Positions 17,099 to 25,670 of a DNA stretch of 64,000 nt are shown piece by piece. The notes below the pieces were generated by a model. The model saw only the letters and a program-made list of their open reading frames with translations, did not search any database and was not told the DNA's origin. Positions within the stretch are counted from its first letter, which is position 1; each line of letters begins with the position of its first letter. Source of the DNA: an uncultured Collinsella sp. Its GTDB lineage: Bacteria; Actinomycetota; Coriobacteriia; Coriobacteriales; Coriobacteriaceae. Both the position numbers and the translations under genes were made by a program. The stretch is from the NCBI GenBank assembly GCA_902494815.1, contig CABUVB010000001.1, positions 1 to 64,000 of the forward strand, in the 5' to 3' direction.

Positions 17099-19048
17099 AT
17101 GGAGTCCTCCGCCTACCCGATGCTCTTTAGCCCGATCAAGGTCGGTACGACCGAGGTCAAGAACCGCGTCTTTATGCCGCCGGTGTCCACGAACCTGGCC
17201 GATCATGGCTATGTGACCGACGACTTGGTCGATCATTACCGTGCCCGTGCCAAGGGCGGCGTCGGCCTGATCATCACCGAGGTCGTGACGGTCGAGCCTA
17301 CCTATACCTATCTGCCGGGTGACATGTGCTGCTACGACGACACGTTTATCCCTGGCTGGGAAAAGCTCGCCGCGGCCGTCCACGAGTATGGCTGCAAGAT
17401 CATGCCGCAGCTCTTTCACCCCGCCTACATGGCCTTTAACATTCCGGGCACGCCGCGCCTGATCGCTCCGTCCTTCGTGGGACCGTCCTATGCCCGTGAG
17501 GCACCGCGTCCTATCACGGTCGACGAGATTCACGAGCTCACGCATCAGTTTGGCGACGCTGCCGTGCGTATGCAGAAGGCCGGTGTCGATGGCGTCGAGG
17601 TCCATGCGGCGCACGCCCACGGCATGCTCGGCGGTTTCTTGACCCCGCTCTATAACAAGCGTACCGATGAGTACGGCGGCTCGCTCGACGCCCGCATGCG
17701 TTTCCTGCTCGAAGTCATCGCCGAGATTCGCGAGCGCTGCGGCAAGGACTTTATCATCGACGTCCGCATCTCGGGCGATGAGTACACCGATGGCGGCCTG
17801 ACCCTCAACGACATGATCTACGTCTCGCGTCGCCTGGAGAAGGCCGGCGTCGACATGATTCATGTGTCGGGCGGCACCACCATCAAGCGCGGTTCCGCGA
17901 TTCCCGCCGCCGGTACCCAGCAGGCCTCGCATGCCGCCTGCTCGCGCGAGATCAAAAAGCACGTCAACATTCCCGTTGCCACCGTCGGACGCATTAACGA
18001 GGCTTGGATCGCCGAGGAGCTGATCGAGGACGGTGCCGCCGACATCTGCATGATGGGCCGCGCCAATCTGTGTGATGCCGAGTTCTGCAACAAGGCCGCT
18101 GCCGGCAACGCCGACGACATCCGCCCCTGCATTGGCTGCCTGCGCTGCCTGAACGGCATTATGTTTGGCAAACGCATCTCCTGCACCGTTAATCCGGACG
18201 TGGAGCGCGACGAGGCCGGCTACGAGCCTGCCGCCGAGGCTAAGAACGTGCTGGTTGTGGGCGCTGGTCCTGCGGGCATGGAGGCAGCCTACATTGCTGC
18301 CAAGCGCGGCCACAACGTAGTGCTCGTGGATAAGCAGGACGAGCCGGGTGGCGAGATGCGCATCGCGGCCGTTCCGCCGGCAAAGCAGGAACTCACCCGC
18401 GTGATCAAGTATCAGTACCGTCGCCTGGCCGAGGTCGGCGTGAAGTGCGTATTTGGCACCGAGCTTACTGCCGAGGACATTCAGCGTGACTACGCCGGCT
18501 ACGAGGTCGTCCTGGCCTATGGCGCCGAGCCCATCGCCCCGGCCTTCATGCAGGGATTTAAGCAGGTCATGACGGCTGACGACCTGTTGGGCGGCAAGGC
18601 TTTCCCGGGCAAGAAGATTGTCATCGTGGGCGGCGGCACCGTCGGTTGCGAGACGGCCGACTACCTGGCCCCGTTGGTCAACGATCTGTCGCCGGCCAAT
18701 CGCGACGTCACCGTCATCGAGATGACCAAGACGCTCGCCGCCAACGAGGGCGGCGCCGGTCGCGCGGTGCTCATCACGCGCATGCTTTCCAAGGGCGTTC
18801 ACGTGCTGACCGAGGCCAAGGTAACCGAGATTACCGAGGACACCATCAGCTACGAAAAAGATGGCGAGATCCACACTATCGCCGATGCCGATACGCTGGT
18901 GCTTGCCATGGGCTATCGTCCCAATACCAAGCTGGCCGACGACCTTGCCGCTGCCGGCGTTGCCACCCACGTGCTGGGCGATGCCAACAAGTGCGGTAAC
19001 ATCCGCGATGCCATCGGCGATGGCTACAAGGTTGCCTGCGAGCTCTAG
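17099..19048 (+). CDS. Old-yellow-enzyme/FAD fusion oxidoreductase (2,4-dienoyl-CoA reductase-like)
   Basis: A 649-residue enzyme with an N-terminal FMN TIM barrel (residues 1-~360; AHAHGMLGGFLTPLYNKRTDEYGGSL is the active-site signature) and a C-terminal FAD/NAD(P) module (VLVVGAGPAGMEAAYIA, IVIVGGGTVGCETADYL). Between them CIGCLRCLNGIMFGKRISCTVNP holds the Cys ligands of a [4Fe-4S] cluster. The family reduces activated C=C bonds (dienoyl-CoA, enoates, bile-acid or plant phenolic intermediates). The substrate is not evident. AAAGGAA lies seven bases before the ATG. It ends at a bidirectional terminator facing the RpiB-type gene. Confidence 0.86.
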   Translation: MESSAYPMLFSPIKVGTTEVKNRVFMPPVSTNLADHGYVTDDLVDHYRARAKGGVGLIITEVVTVEPTYTYLPGDMCCYDDTFIPGWEKLAAAVHEYGCKIMPQLFHPAYMAFNIPGTPRLIAPSFVGPSYAREAPRPITVDEIHELTHQFGDAAVRMQKAGVDGVEVHAAHAHGMLGGFLTPLYNKRTDEYGGSLDARMRFLLEVIAEIRERCGKDFIIDVRISGDEYTDGGLTLNDMIYVSRRLEKAGVDMIHVSGGTTIKRGSAIPAAGTQQASHAACSREIKKHVNIPVATVGRINEAWIAEELIEDGAADICMMGRANLCDAEFCNKAAAGNADDIRPCIGCLRCLNGIMFGKRISCTVNPDVERDEAGYEPAAEAKNVLVVGAGPAGMEAAYIAAKRGHNVVLVDKQDEPGGEMRIAAVPPAKQELTRVIKYQYRRLAEVGVKCVFGTELTAEDIQRDYAGYEVVLAYGAEPIAPAFMQGFKQVMTADDLLGGKAFPGKKIVIVGGGTVGCETADYLAPLVNDLSPANRDVTVIEMTKTLAANEGGAGRAVLITRMLSKGVHVLTEAKVTEITEDTISYEKDGEIHTIADADTLVLAMGYRPNTKLADDLAAAGVATHVLGDANKCGNIRDAIGDGYKVACEL

Positions 19049-19105
19049 TCAACCCCTTGGCGCATGTGGGGCCTATCCCCACGGCGTCAGTCGGTAGATA
19101 GCAAA

Positions 19106-19143
19106 AAGCGGCGGTCGTCCCGTACGTGGGACGACCGCCGCTT
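19106..19143. terminator. Bidirectional terminator between convergent genes
   Basis: Arms of 16 bp (19106-19121 and 19128-19143) pair perfectly around six bases. On the minus strand the hairpin continues into TTTTT, which suits termination of the RpiB-type gene; on the plus strand the tail is weaker. Confidence 0.85.
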
Positions 19144-19168
19144 GCGTCGGCAGCAATGAACCGTGCGA

Positions 19169-19810
19169 TTAGAGCCCCAGGATCTCCTTGACCTTGGCGA
19201 TGATAGCCTCGTCGGTGGCGTTGGCAAAGAAGTACTCCTGGAAGTGCTCGCCGGCAAGTGCGCCCTTTACCAGGTCCTGATCGATCTCGCCCAGGACGTC
19301 GACGAGCGGGCGCATGGTCACAGCGCGCACGCCGTCGAGGATCTTCTTGTTGCGCTGCTCGGGCTCAACGCGCTCGGCGGGGTAGCCGTTTCCCGAACCA
19401 AAGCCAAAGAGCTTCTCGAAGGTGTACTCAAGGTTGAGCTCCTGGCCCCAGCCGTTCTTGAGGGCGAAGGGCATGGCGACGGCGTTGCCATCGTTGACCT
19501 GGGCAAAGGTGTAGGCGTCGAGCGGGTCGGCAACATGGCCGCACAGCACGCCGGGGAAGGAGTTGCAGGCGAGCATGGCGCCCTCGCCGGTGCCACAGCC
19601 GGTCACGACGTAGTCGGCAGCGCCGGAGTTCAGCAGCACGGCGGCAAGGATGCCGTTCTGCACGTAGGTGAGGGGCTTGGAATCGGCGTCGGCATACATG
19701 CCATAGTTAAAGACGGTGTGGCCCATGGGCTCGACAACCTTCTTAAGGGCAGCCTCAATCATAGGGTTCTTGGAGTTCTGAGAGTTCTCATTGATCAGAG
19801 CGATTTTCAT
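19169..19810 (-). CDS. RpiB/LacAB-family isomerase, probably acting on 5-keto-4-deoxyuronate (DhuI-like)
   Basis: A 213-residue RpiB-family protein with the signature VVTGCGTGEGAML (Cys of the anion/active site) and CGHVADPLDAYTFAQVNDGNAVAMPF. It is much longer than RpiB (~150) because of a C-terminal extension. It lies downstream of a KduD-type dehydrogenase; a family of RpiB-like isomerases (DhuI) known in streptococci replaces KduI in converting 4-deoxy-L-threo-5-hexosulose-uronate to 2,5-diketo-3-deoxygluconate. No KduI is present in the window, so this gene most likely fills that step. The assignment is by context; galactose-6-phosphate isomerase-type activity is the alternative. Confidence 0.78.
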   Translation of the reverse strand: MKIALINENSQNSKNPMIEAALKKVVEPMGHTVFNYGMYADADSKPLTYVQNGILAAVLLNSGAADYVVTGCGTGEGAMLACNSFPGVLCGHVADPLDAYTFAQVNDGNAVAMPFALKNGWGQELNLEYTFEKLFGFGSGNGYPAERVEPEQRNKKILDGVRAVTMRPLVDVLGEIDQDLVKGALAGEHFQEYFFANATDEAIIAKVKEILGL

Positions 19811-19889
19811 GATAGGTAACCTTCCACTATTTTCTAAATTAATGGTTCGTTATGTTGCATGGCATCTCCAACAGAGAAGCCGCTCTGCG

Positions 19890-19999
19890 GGCGGTGGACG
19901 ATAAGGTCTGTCGCGAGTTCCGCACGAGCCGAAGAGCACTTAATGTGCTCTTCGTGCGAGTCAGGACTGTTCGAGCAGCAGACCTTATCGTCCACCGCC
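19890..19999. repeat. Nested inverted repeat between the kduD-type and RpiB-type genes
   Basis: Outer arms of 21 bp (19890-19910 and 19979-19999) are perfectly complementary; inside is a second hairpin CGAAGAGCAC/GTGCTCTTCG (19930-19939 and 19945-19954). It lies in the 200-base gap of a probable two-gene minus-strand operon. It could shape expression of the downstream gene or be a small mobile repeat. Confidence 0.75.
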
Positions 20000-20012
20000 T
20001 CGCCCAGACGTC

Positions 20013-20822
20013 TTACTGCGGCTGCTTTCCAATGTATGCGAGGATGCCGCCGTCGACGTAGAGGATGTGGCCGTTGACGAAGTTCGACGCGTCGGAAGCC
20101 AGGAACACGGCGGGGCCCTTCAGGTCCTCGGGCGTGCCCCAACGGGCGGCCGGCGTCTTGGCAATGATGAACTGGTCAAACGGGTGGCGGCTGCCGTCGG
20201 GCTGCGTCTCGCGCAGCGGCGCGGTCTGCGGCGTGGCGATGTAGCCGGGCCCAATGCCGTTGCACTGGATATTGGCCTCGCCAAACTCGGAGCAGATGTT
20301 CTTGGTGAGCATCTTGAGTCCGCCCTTGGCCGCGGCATAGCCGGCGATGGTCTCGCGGCCCAGCTCGCTCATCATCGAGCAGATGTTGATGATCTTGCCG
20401 TGGCCCTTGGCGATCATGCCGGGCAGGCAGGCCTTGGACACGATAAACGGTGCGTTGAGGTCAATATCGACGACGCGGCGGAAGTCCTCGGCGCTCATGT
20501 CGAGCATCGGGGTACGCTGGATGACGCCAGCGTTGTTGACCAGGATATCGGGCGTGGTGCCAAAGTCGGCCTCAATCTTGGCGATGAGCTCGGCGACGAC
20601 GGCCTCGTCGGTGACATCGGCAACATAGCCGTGAGCGTCAAAGCCCAGCTCGCGGTAGTGCTTCTCGGCCTCGGCTACCTTGTCGGCGTGACGTGCGTTA
20701 AAGGCGATCTTGGCGCCAGCCTCTCCGAGCGCCTCGGCGATGGCCATGCCAATGCCATAGGTGGCGCCGGTTACCAGTGCGACCTTGCCGTCCAGACGGA
20801 AGCTGTCCATAAGATCAGACAT
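20013..20822 (-). CDS. kduD: 2-dehydro-3-deoxy-D-gluconate 5-dehydrogenase (KduD/DhuD-type SDR)
   Basis: Short-chain dehydrogenase of 269 residues. TGATYGIGMAIAEALG is the nucleotide-binding glycine motif, NNAGV follows, and Ser-Tyr-Lys are in ICSMMSELG and YAAAKGG. It reduces 2,5-diketo-3-deoxygluconate to KDG, so unsaturated galacturonate released by GH105 joins the UxaA product. ATG 20822 is chosen because GAAAGGA stands seven bases upstream; an in-frame ATG 27 bases earlier has none. Operators of the GTGAACGTTCAC type lie just upstream. Gluconate 5-dehydrogenase is a close relative, but the context supports KduD/DhuD. Confidence 0.88.
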   Translation of the reverse strand: MSDLMDSFRLDGKVALVTGATYGIGMAIAEALGEAGAKIAFNARHADKVAEAEKHYRELGFDAHGYVADVTDEAVVAELIAKIEADFGTTPDILVNNAGVIQRTPMLDMSAEDFRRVVDIDLNAPFIVSKACLPGMIAKGHGKIINICSMMSELGRETIAGYAAAKGGLKMLTKNICSEFGEANIQCNGIGPGYIATPQTAPLRETQPDGSRHPFDQFIIAKTPAARWGTPEDLKGPAVFLASDASNFVNGHILYVDGGILAYIGKQPQ

Positions 20823-20835
20823 AGCGATCCTTTCA

Positions 20836-20941
20836 AAAGAAACGTTCATCTATATAAGTCTTGCTTTTCATGCAAGGTCAGTATAGGTGAAGCGGCGTAA
20901 TAGCCACCCCTTATTTCCTAAAATCAGGTGAACGTTCACTT
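20836..20941 (-). promoter_or_regulatory. kduD promoter with two distant operators
   Basis: Operator copies are centred at 20933.5 (AGGTGAACGTTCACTT, 20926-20941) and 20843.5 (GATGAACGTTTC on the minus strand); a half-site AGGTGAA lies between at 20884-20890. A -10-like TATATA immediately precedes the proximal operator on the minus strand. The 90-base spacing differs from the 38-41 bases at the other three promoters. Confidence 0.68.
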
Positions 20942-20982
20942 TTAAAAGGCGAACGGCAGTCTTGTCCTTGCCGCGCGGACGT

Positions 20983-21675
20983 TTATTCGCTCTGTTCCTG
21001 CGTGCCCTCTGCGATCATGTTGCGGTTGTACACCAGATGCAGGTACATCGCGTCGTGCGCTGCGGTGGGATTGCGCGCGGCGATGGCGTCGGCCACGCCA
21101 CGGTGGGTGCGGATGGTTTCCTCAACCAGCTTTTTGCCGGTCACGTCAATAAACAGGGGGACAGACGCCTTGAGCACACCCATCAGGCGGGGGACAACGA
21201 GGTTGCCGCAGCTTTCGGCAATTGCGATATGAAACGCGGTGTCGGCGGCGGAATAGTCTTCGTCCCGCGCGGCCAAGCGCTCGGACTCGTCGCAAAGTTC
21301 TTTGATGCAGATGATTTGATCGTCGGTCGCGTGCTCTGCGGCCATGCTGGCCATCTGCGGCTCGATCATAAAGCGCACTTCGAGCAGGTCGCGTGCCAGG
21401 CGCCTCTTGTCATCGATAAAGGTAAAGCCCAGCGGATCGTCGGCAACGCCGGGGTTTGATGCCACATAGGTGCCCGAGCCCTGTTTGATGCGCACGATGT
21501 TGCGCGACTGCAGCAGCTTCATGGCTTCGCGCACCGTGCTTCTGCCGGCGCCCAGGCGCTCGACGAGCACGGCCTCCTTGGGCAGGCGGTCGCCTTGCTC
21601 AAGATGTTCATCCAGGATCAGTTGAATGATTTTCTCCGAAATCTGCTCGGGGAGTCCCAATTCGGCTCGTGCCAC
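20983..21675 (-). CDS. FadR-type GntR transcription regulator (FCD domain)
   Basis: 230 residues: an N-terminal winged helix (QISEKIIQLILDEHLEQGD, LGAGRSTVREAMKLLQ, GSGTYV) and a C-terminal all-helical FCD effector domain in which Asp/His metal-binding positions can be proposed (DTAFHIAIAES, HRGVADAIAARN). It is transcribed divergently from the GntP permease-dehydratase operon across 232 bases that contain a perfect 17-base palindrome and a repeated ATCAGACC motif, so it very likely controls that operon and itself. Sugar acids such as gluconate or galactonate are the usual effectors of this class. It is followed on the same strand by kduD, separated by that gene's operator. Confidence 0.88.
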   Translation of the reverse strand: MARAELGLPEQISEKIIQLILDEHLEQGDRLPKEAVLVERLGAGRSTVREAMKLLQSRNIVRIKQGSGTYVASNPGVADDPLGFTFIDDKRRLARDLLEVRFMIEPQMASMAAEHATDDQIICIKELCDESERLAARDEDYSAADTAFHIAIAESCGNLVVPRLMGVLKASVPLFIDVTGKKLVEETIRTHRGVADAIAARNPTAAHDAMYLHLVYNRNMIAEGTQEQSE

Positions 21676-21800
21676 GCTTCACCTCATATCAAAAGAATTC
21701 ATCAGAGCTATTCTAGCCCATTCAGCAGAAGCCGCGGCGGTTCACTCCGACAATGAGGGGGCTGGAAGTAGCCATTTACCGTCAAAAAGACCGTTCAGCA

Positions 21801-21893
21801 AATACATCAGATGTATTTCGAACAAAATTCAATTTGAAACATCAGACCTATTGAAAACACGCTATAGTCTAAGCCGAATTCAAAAGGTCTGAT
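21801..21893 (+). promoter_or_regulatory. Probable GntR operators before the GntP-dehydratase operon
   Basis: AATACATCAGATGTATT (21801-21817) is a perfect odd-length palindrome, the form FadR-type regulators prefer. ATCAGACC (21841-21848) and its complement GGTCTGAT (21886-21893) frame a -10-like TATAGT (21863-21868). CATCAGA-type words recur near 21700 as well. The second arm lies just before the gntP ribosome site (GGAGGAAAG). Confidence 0.65.
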
Positions 21894-21907
21894 GAATTGG
21901 AGGAAAG

Positions 21908-23269
21908 ATGTCAGACCCAACGTTTATGGCTGATCCCACCAGGCTGGTCATCGCCGCCATCGTGGGCATCGCGCTGCTGCTTGCGCTCATCATCAAGTTC
22001 AAGCTGCACCCCGTGCTGTCGATGATGGTCTCGGCGCTCGTGATCGGTATCGGTGCCGGCATGCCGCTCGACATGGTGGCGGACACCGTCACCAAGGGTG
22101 TGGGCACCACGCTGCAAAACATCGCCCTGCTCATTGGCCTGGGATCGATGTTTGGCCAGATTTTGGAGGAGAGCGGCGGCGCCAAGAAGATCGCCCAGAC
22201 CTTCATTGACACCTTTGGCCAGGGCCACTCCAGCTGGGCGCTGGGCATCACCGGTTTGGTCATCGGCACCACGGTGTTCTTTGAGGCCGGCGTGGTCGTT
22301 TTGATCCCGCTTGCCTTTAGCGTGGCATCGCAGACCAAAAAGCCGACGCTCTACTACGGCATCGCGCTGCTCGCGGGACTTGCCGCTGGCTATGCGTTCG
22401 TGCCGCCATCGGCCGGGTCGGTTTTGGTCGCCGGCACGCTCGGTGTCGACCTGGGCACCATGATTCTCGTCGGTATCCCTACCGCCTTCATCGCTATGGC
22501 GATCGCCGGCGTTATCTGGGGCCGCAACGTGGGCGGTCGCATCTTTACCGATGTTCCGGAGCACTTTACCTCTGCCGAGGGCGCGAGCGACGAAAAGGAG
22601 CTTCCCTCCTTTGGCATGGTGCTTGCCATCGTGCTCACGCTGCTTTGTCTGATTTTGCTGGGCACGTTGTCCTCTTATATCCCCATGCCCGCTGAGCTCG
22701 CCTCGATTCTCGCCTTCCTGGGCAAGCCGTTCGTCGCTTTGACGCTCGCCACGCTCGTCGCGATGTATCTGCTGGGCGCGCGCCGCGGCTACTCCGGCGC
22801 TGAGCTCAAAGCCCTGCTCGACCGCTCTCTTAAACCCGTCGGCATGATCTTGCTGGTCATTGCCTGCGGCGGTGTGATCCGCTGGATGCTGCAGGACTGC
22901 GGCCTGGGCCAGGTTATCGGCCCTATGCTCGAGGCCTCACCGCTGCCTTTGGTGGTCGTTGCCTTTTTGATTGCCGTCATGGTGCGTGCCTCTGTCGGCA
23001 GCTCCATCGTCGCTATGACCATGGCATCGGGCATTATGGCCGCCATGCCTGCGGTTGCCGGAGCCTCAGTGCTCATGCGTGCCGCTATCTGTCTTGCTAT
23101 CTGCGGCGGTGCCACGGCCCTCTCGCACGTCAACGATGCCGGTTTTTGGATGTGCTCCTCGTTCCTGGAGATTGATGAGAAGACAACCCTCAAGTCCTGG
23201 ACCGTTATGGAGACGCTCATCGGCCTTTCGGGTCTTGCCTGCGCCCTGGTGATCTCGTTCTTCGCCTAG
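21908..23269 (+). CDS. gntP: GntP-family gluconate/aldonate permease
   Basis: Integral membrane H+ symporter of 453 residues with about 12-14 hydrophobic segments. LGSMFGQILEESGGAKKIAQTFIDTFG near residue 80 and VPPSAGSVLVAGTLGVDLGTMI are typical GntP segments, as is LSHVNDAGFWM near the end. It should import gluconate or another aldonate. GGAGGAAAG precedes the ATG by a few bases. It is cotranscribed with the IlvD/Edd-type dehydratase (108-base gap) and divergent from the GntR regulator. Confidence 0.92.
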   Translation: MSDPTFMADPTRLVIAAIVGIALLLALIIKFKLHPVLSMMVSALVIGIGAGMPLDMVADTVTKGVGTTLQNIALLIGLGSMFGQILEESGGAKKIAQTFIDTFGQGHSSWALGITGLVIGTTVFFEAGVVVLIPLAFSVASQTKKPTLYYGIALLAGLAAGYAFVPPSAGSVLVAGTLGVDLGTMILVGIPTAFIAMAIAGVIWGRNVGGRIFTDVPEHFTSAEGASDEKELPSFGMVLAIVLTLLCLILLGTLSSYIPMPAELASILAFLGKPFVALTLATLVAMYLLGARRGYSGAELKALLDRSLKPVGMILLVIACGGVIRWMLQDCGLGQVIGPMLEASPLPLVVVAFLIAVMVRASVGSSIVAMTMASGIMAAMPAVAGASVLMRAAICLAICGGATALSHVNDAGFWMCSSFLEIDEKTTLKSWTVMETLIGLSGLACALVISFFA

Positions 23270-23377
23270 TTCGCGTAGCTAAGCATCTTCCGCCGAGTGC
23301 ATCGCTCGGTACCCATTTACACCTGATTCATTAACCAACGATTGGTACAACCGTTCAAATCAAAAGAGGAGAGCATC

Positions 23378-25156
23378 ATGGACGAGAAGACCAAGGTACA
23401 GATTCAGCAGGAGGCAGCCGACCTGGTTGCCAAGCTGCAGCCGCGCTCCGGCAAGTTTCGCACCATCAGCCCCGAGATGGACCCGCTGCGCCTGGGCTCT
23501 GGCTGGTCCATCGAGGACCTGGACAAGCCGCAGGTCATTATCGAGTCGACGTTTGGCGACTCGCACCCGGGTTCTGCCGGCCTGTTTGAGCTGGTCGAGG
23601 GGGTCCGTGTCGGCGTTGCCGAGGCTGGCGGTCACGGTGCCCGTTACTTCTGCACCGATATCTGCGACGGCGAGGCCCAGGGCCACGATGGCATCAACTA
23701 CTCGCTGCCCAGCCGCGACATGATCGCCAACATGATCGAGATCCATGCCAAGGCCACCCCGTTCGACGCCGGCGTCTTTGTCGCCAGCTGCGATAAGGGC
23801 CTGCCTGCGAACCTCATGGCCATGGGCCGCATCAACATCCCCTCCATCGTCGTTACCGGCGGTGTCATGGATGCCGGTCCTGACCTGCTGACCCTGGAGC
23901 AGCTCGGCGCGATTTCTGCCCGCTACGAGCGCGGCGAGATCTCTCGCGAGGAGCTCGAGTTTGCCAAGCACAACGCATGCCCCAGCTGCGGCGCCTGCTC
24001 CTTTATGGGCACCGCGTCGACCATGCAGGTTACCGCCGAGGCCCTGGGCCTTATGCTCCCCGGCACGGCCTTGTTGCCCGCAACCAGCTCCGATCTGCGT
24101 GAGTTTGCGCGCGAGGCCGGCCGTCAGTCCGTGTGGCTCTCCGAGCACAACCTGTGTCCGCGTGACATCGTGACCAAGGAGTCCTTCGAGAACCTCATCA
24201 TGGTCCACGGCGCCATTTCGGGTTCCACCAACTCGCTGCTGCATATTCCTGCTATCGCCCGCGAGTTTGGCATCGAGATGTCCGCCGACGACTTCGATCG
24301 CCTGCACCGTGGCGCCCACTACCTGCTCAACGTCCGTCCCGCAGGCGAGTGGCCGGCGCAGTTCTTCTACTATGCGGGTGGCGTGCCGCGCATCATGGAG
24401 GAGATCAAGTCGATGCTTCACCTCGATGTCATGACCGTCACCGGCAAGACCCTCGGCGAAAACCTCGAGGACCTTAAGAACAACGGCTACTACGAGAAGT
24501 GCGGCCGCTACTTGGAGAAGTGGAACCTCAAGCGCGAAGACATTATTCGCCCGTTTGACCAGGCTTTTGGTACCGACGGCTCTATCGCCATCCTCCACGG
24601 CAACCTTGCCCCCGAGGGCGCCGTCGTCAAACACACGGTTGTTCCGCGCGAGATGTTCCAGGCCACGCTTAAGGCTCGCCCGTTCGATTGTGAGGAGGAC
24701 GCTATCCACGCCGTCCTGACGCACGAGGTCAAGCCCGGTGACGCCGTTATCATTCGCTACGAGGGTCCCAAGGGCTCCGGCATGCCCGAGATGTTCTACA
24801 CCACCGAGGCTATCGCCAGCGACCCCGAGTTGGGCGCGAGCATTGCCCTGATCACTGACGGCCGCTTCTCCGGCGCCTCCAAGGGTCCGGCTATCGGTCA
24901 CGTTTCGCCCGAGGCTGCCGTGGGCGGTCCGATTGCCCTGATCGAGGAGGGCGACCTTATCCAGATCAACATCCCCGAGCGCTCGCTGTCTATTGTGGGC
25001 ATCGCCGGCAAGGAGATGGAGCCGGCCGAGATCGATGCCGTCCTGGCCGAGCGCCGAGCCGCTTGGAAGCCCAAGGCTAATCGCTATACCTCCGGCACGC
25101 TCAAGTTCTTTACCGAGCATGCAGTTTCCGCCATTCAGGGTGGCTACATGGAGTAG
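23378..25156 (+). CDS. IlvD/Edd-family sugar-acid dehydratase
   Basis: 592 residues. Iron-sulfur Cys ligands are visible in ASCDKG and ACPSCGACSFMGTA, and the C-terminal ITDGRFSGAS...GHVSPEAAVGGP signature binds Mg and substrate. The family includes dihydroxy-acid dehydratase, 6-phosphogluconate dehydratase and several aldonate dehydratases. Its partner permease and GntR neighbour argue for an aldonate (gluconate or similar) dehydratase making KDG or another 2-keto-3-deoxy acid, which would join the KdgK/Eda route. ATG 23378 follows AAGAGGAGAG; a farther ATG at 23342 lacks a site. Confidence 0.85.
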   Translation: MDEKTKVQIQQEAADLVAKLQPRSGKFRTISPEMDPLRLGSGWSIEDLDKPQVIIESTFGDSHPGSAGLFELVEGVRVGVAEAGGHGARYFCTDICDGEAQGHDGINYSLPSRDMIANMIEIHAKATPFDAGVFVASCDKGLPANLMAMGRINIPSIVVTGGVMDAGPDLLTLEQLGAISARYERGEISREELEFAKHNACPSCGACSFMGTASTMQVTAEALGLMLPGTALLPATSSDLREFAREAGRQSVWLSEHNLCPRDIVTKESFENLIMVHGAISGSTNSLLHIPAIAREFGIEMSADDFDRLHRGAHYLLNVRPAGEWPAQFFYYAGGVPRIMEEIKSMLHLDVMTVTGKTLGENLEDLKNNGYYEKCGRYLEKWNLKREDIIRPFDQAFGTDGSIAILHGNLAPEGAVVKHTVVPREMFQATLKARPFDCEEDAIHAVLTHEVKPGDAVIIRYEGPKGSGMPEMFYTTEAIASDPELGASIALITDGRFSGASKGPAIGHVSPEAAVGGPIALIEEGDLIQINIPERSLSIVGIAGKEMEPAEIDAVLAERRAAWKPKANRYTSGTLKFFTEHAVSAIQGGYME

Positions 25157-25282
25157 CGCACGTACGCATCGAATATCTCCTCTCATAGATGCGCGGCACA
25201 AAGAGCCCCGAGCCACGTCACCGGGGCGCGTTGTTCAGCGCCGCCGGGGCGCTCCACTCAAACGACAAGAGACGTCTTACGC

Positions 25283-25324
25283 AAGCGCCCGCGTCCGTGG
25301 ATAAAACCACGGGCGTGGGCGCTT
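25283..25324. terminator. Large hairpin between convergent genes
   Basis: AAGCGCCCGCGTCCGTGG (25283-25300) pairs with 25307-25324 over 18 bp with two G-T pairs and a six-base loop. It lies between the dehydratase and the convergent ArsC-like gene; T tracts are weak on both sides. Confidence 0.65.
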
Positions 25325-25328
25325 CACT

Positions 25329-25670
25329 TTATTCCCAGCCCTTCCACACGTCAGGCTCGTAGCCAACGGTTGCCTGGCGGCCGTTGCGAACGATGGGCTC
25401 ACGAAGAATCTGCTGGTTATCGAGCACCTTTTCGAACTTCTGGTCGGCAGCAAGATACTGTACGAGCGCAACCGTGTCGGCATCTTTCGCCTTTGGATCG
25501 ATCACAGCGTCGATCCCGCCGACGGCGCGCGCCACGCTTTCGAGCTCGCCTTTGCTCATCCCCTTTTCCTTCAAGTCGATGAACTGGAACTTCACACGAC
25601 GTTCCTTGAAATAGCGCTGCGCCTTCTTAGTATCGAAGCTTTTCTTCGTGCCGAATATCTGGATGTTCAT
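25329..25670 (-). CDS. ArsC/Spx/YffB-like thioredoxin-fold protein lacking cysteine
   Basis: 113 residues with the ArsC-family pattern: MNIQIFGTKKSFDTKKAQRYF at the N-terminus, then FQFIDLKEKGMSKGEL, ILREPIVRNGRQATVGY (the LxRP-type loop) and a final DVWKGWE. The redox Cys that normally stands before DT in this family (G-x-x-x-C-D-T) is absent and the protein contains no Cys at all, so it cannot act as a classical reductase. It may be a Spx-like binding protein or have a non-redox role. It is the left-most gene of a segment with TTC-rich codon use. Confidence 0.8.
   Translation of the reverse strand: MNIQIFGTKKSFDTKKAQRYFKERRVKFQFIDLKEKGMSKGELESVARAVGGIDAVIDPKAKDADTVALVQYLAADQKFEKVLDNQQILREPIVRNGRQATVGYEPDVWKGWE

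Noticed and set aside
19890..19999. tRNA or known riboswitch
   Set aside because: The structure is two nested long hairpins without a cloverleaf or any recognised aptamer core.
19834..20142. Minus-strand frame across the end of kduD
   Set aside because: Arg/Pro-rich shadow of kduD with its start inside that gene.
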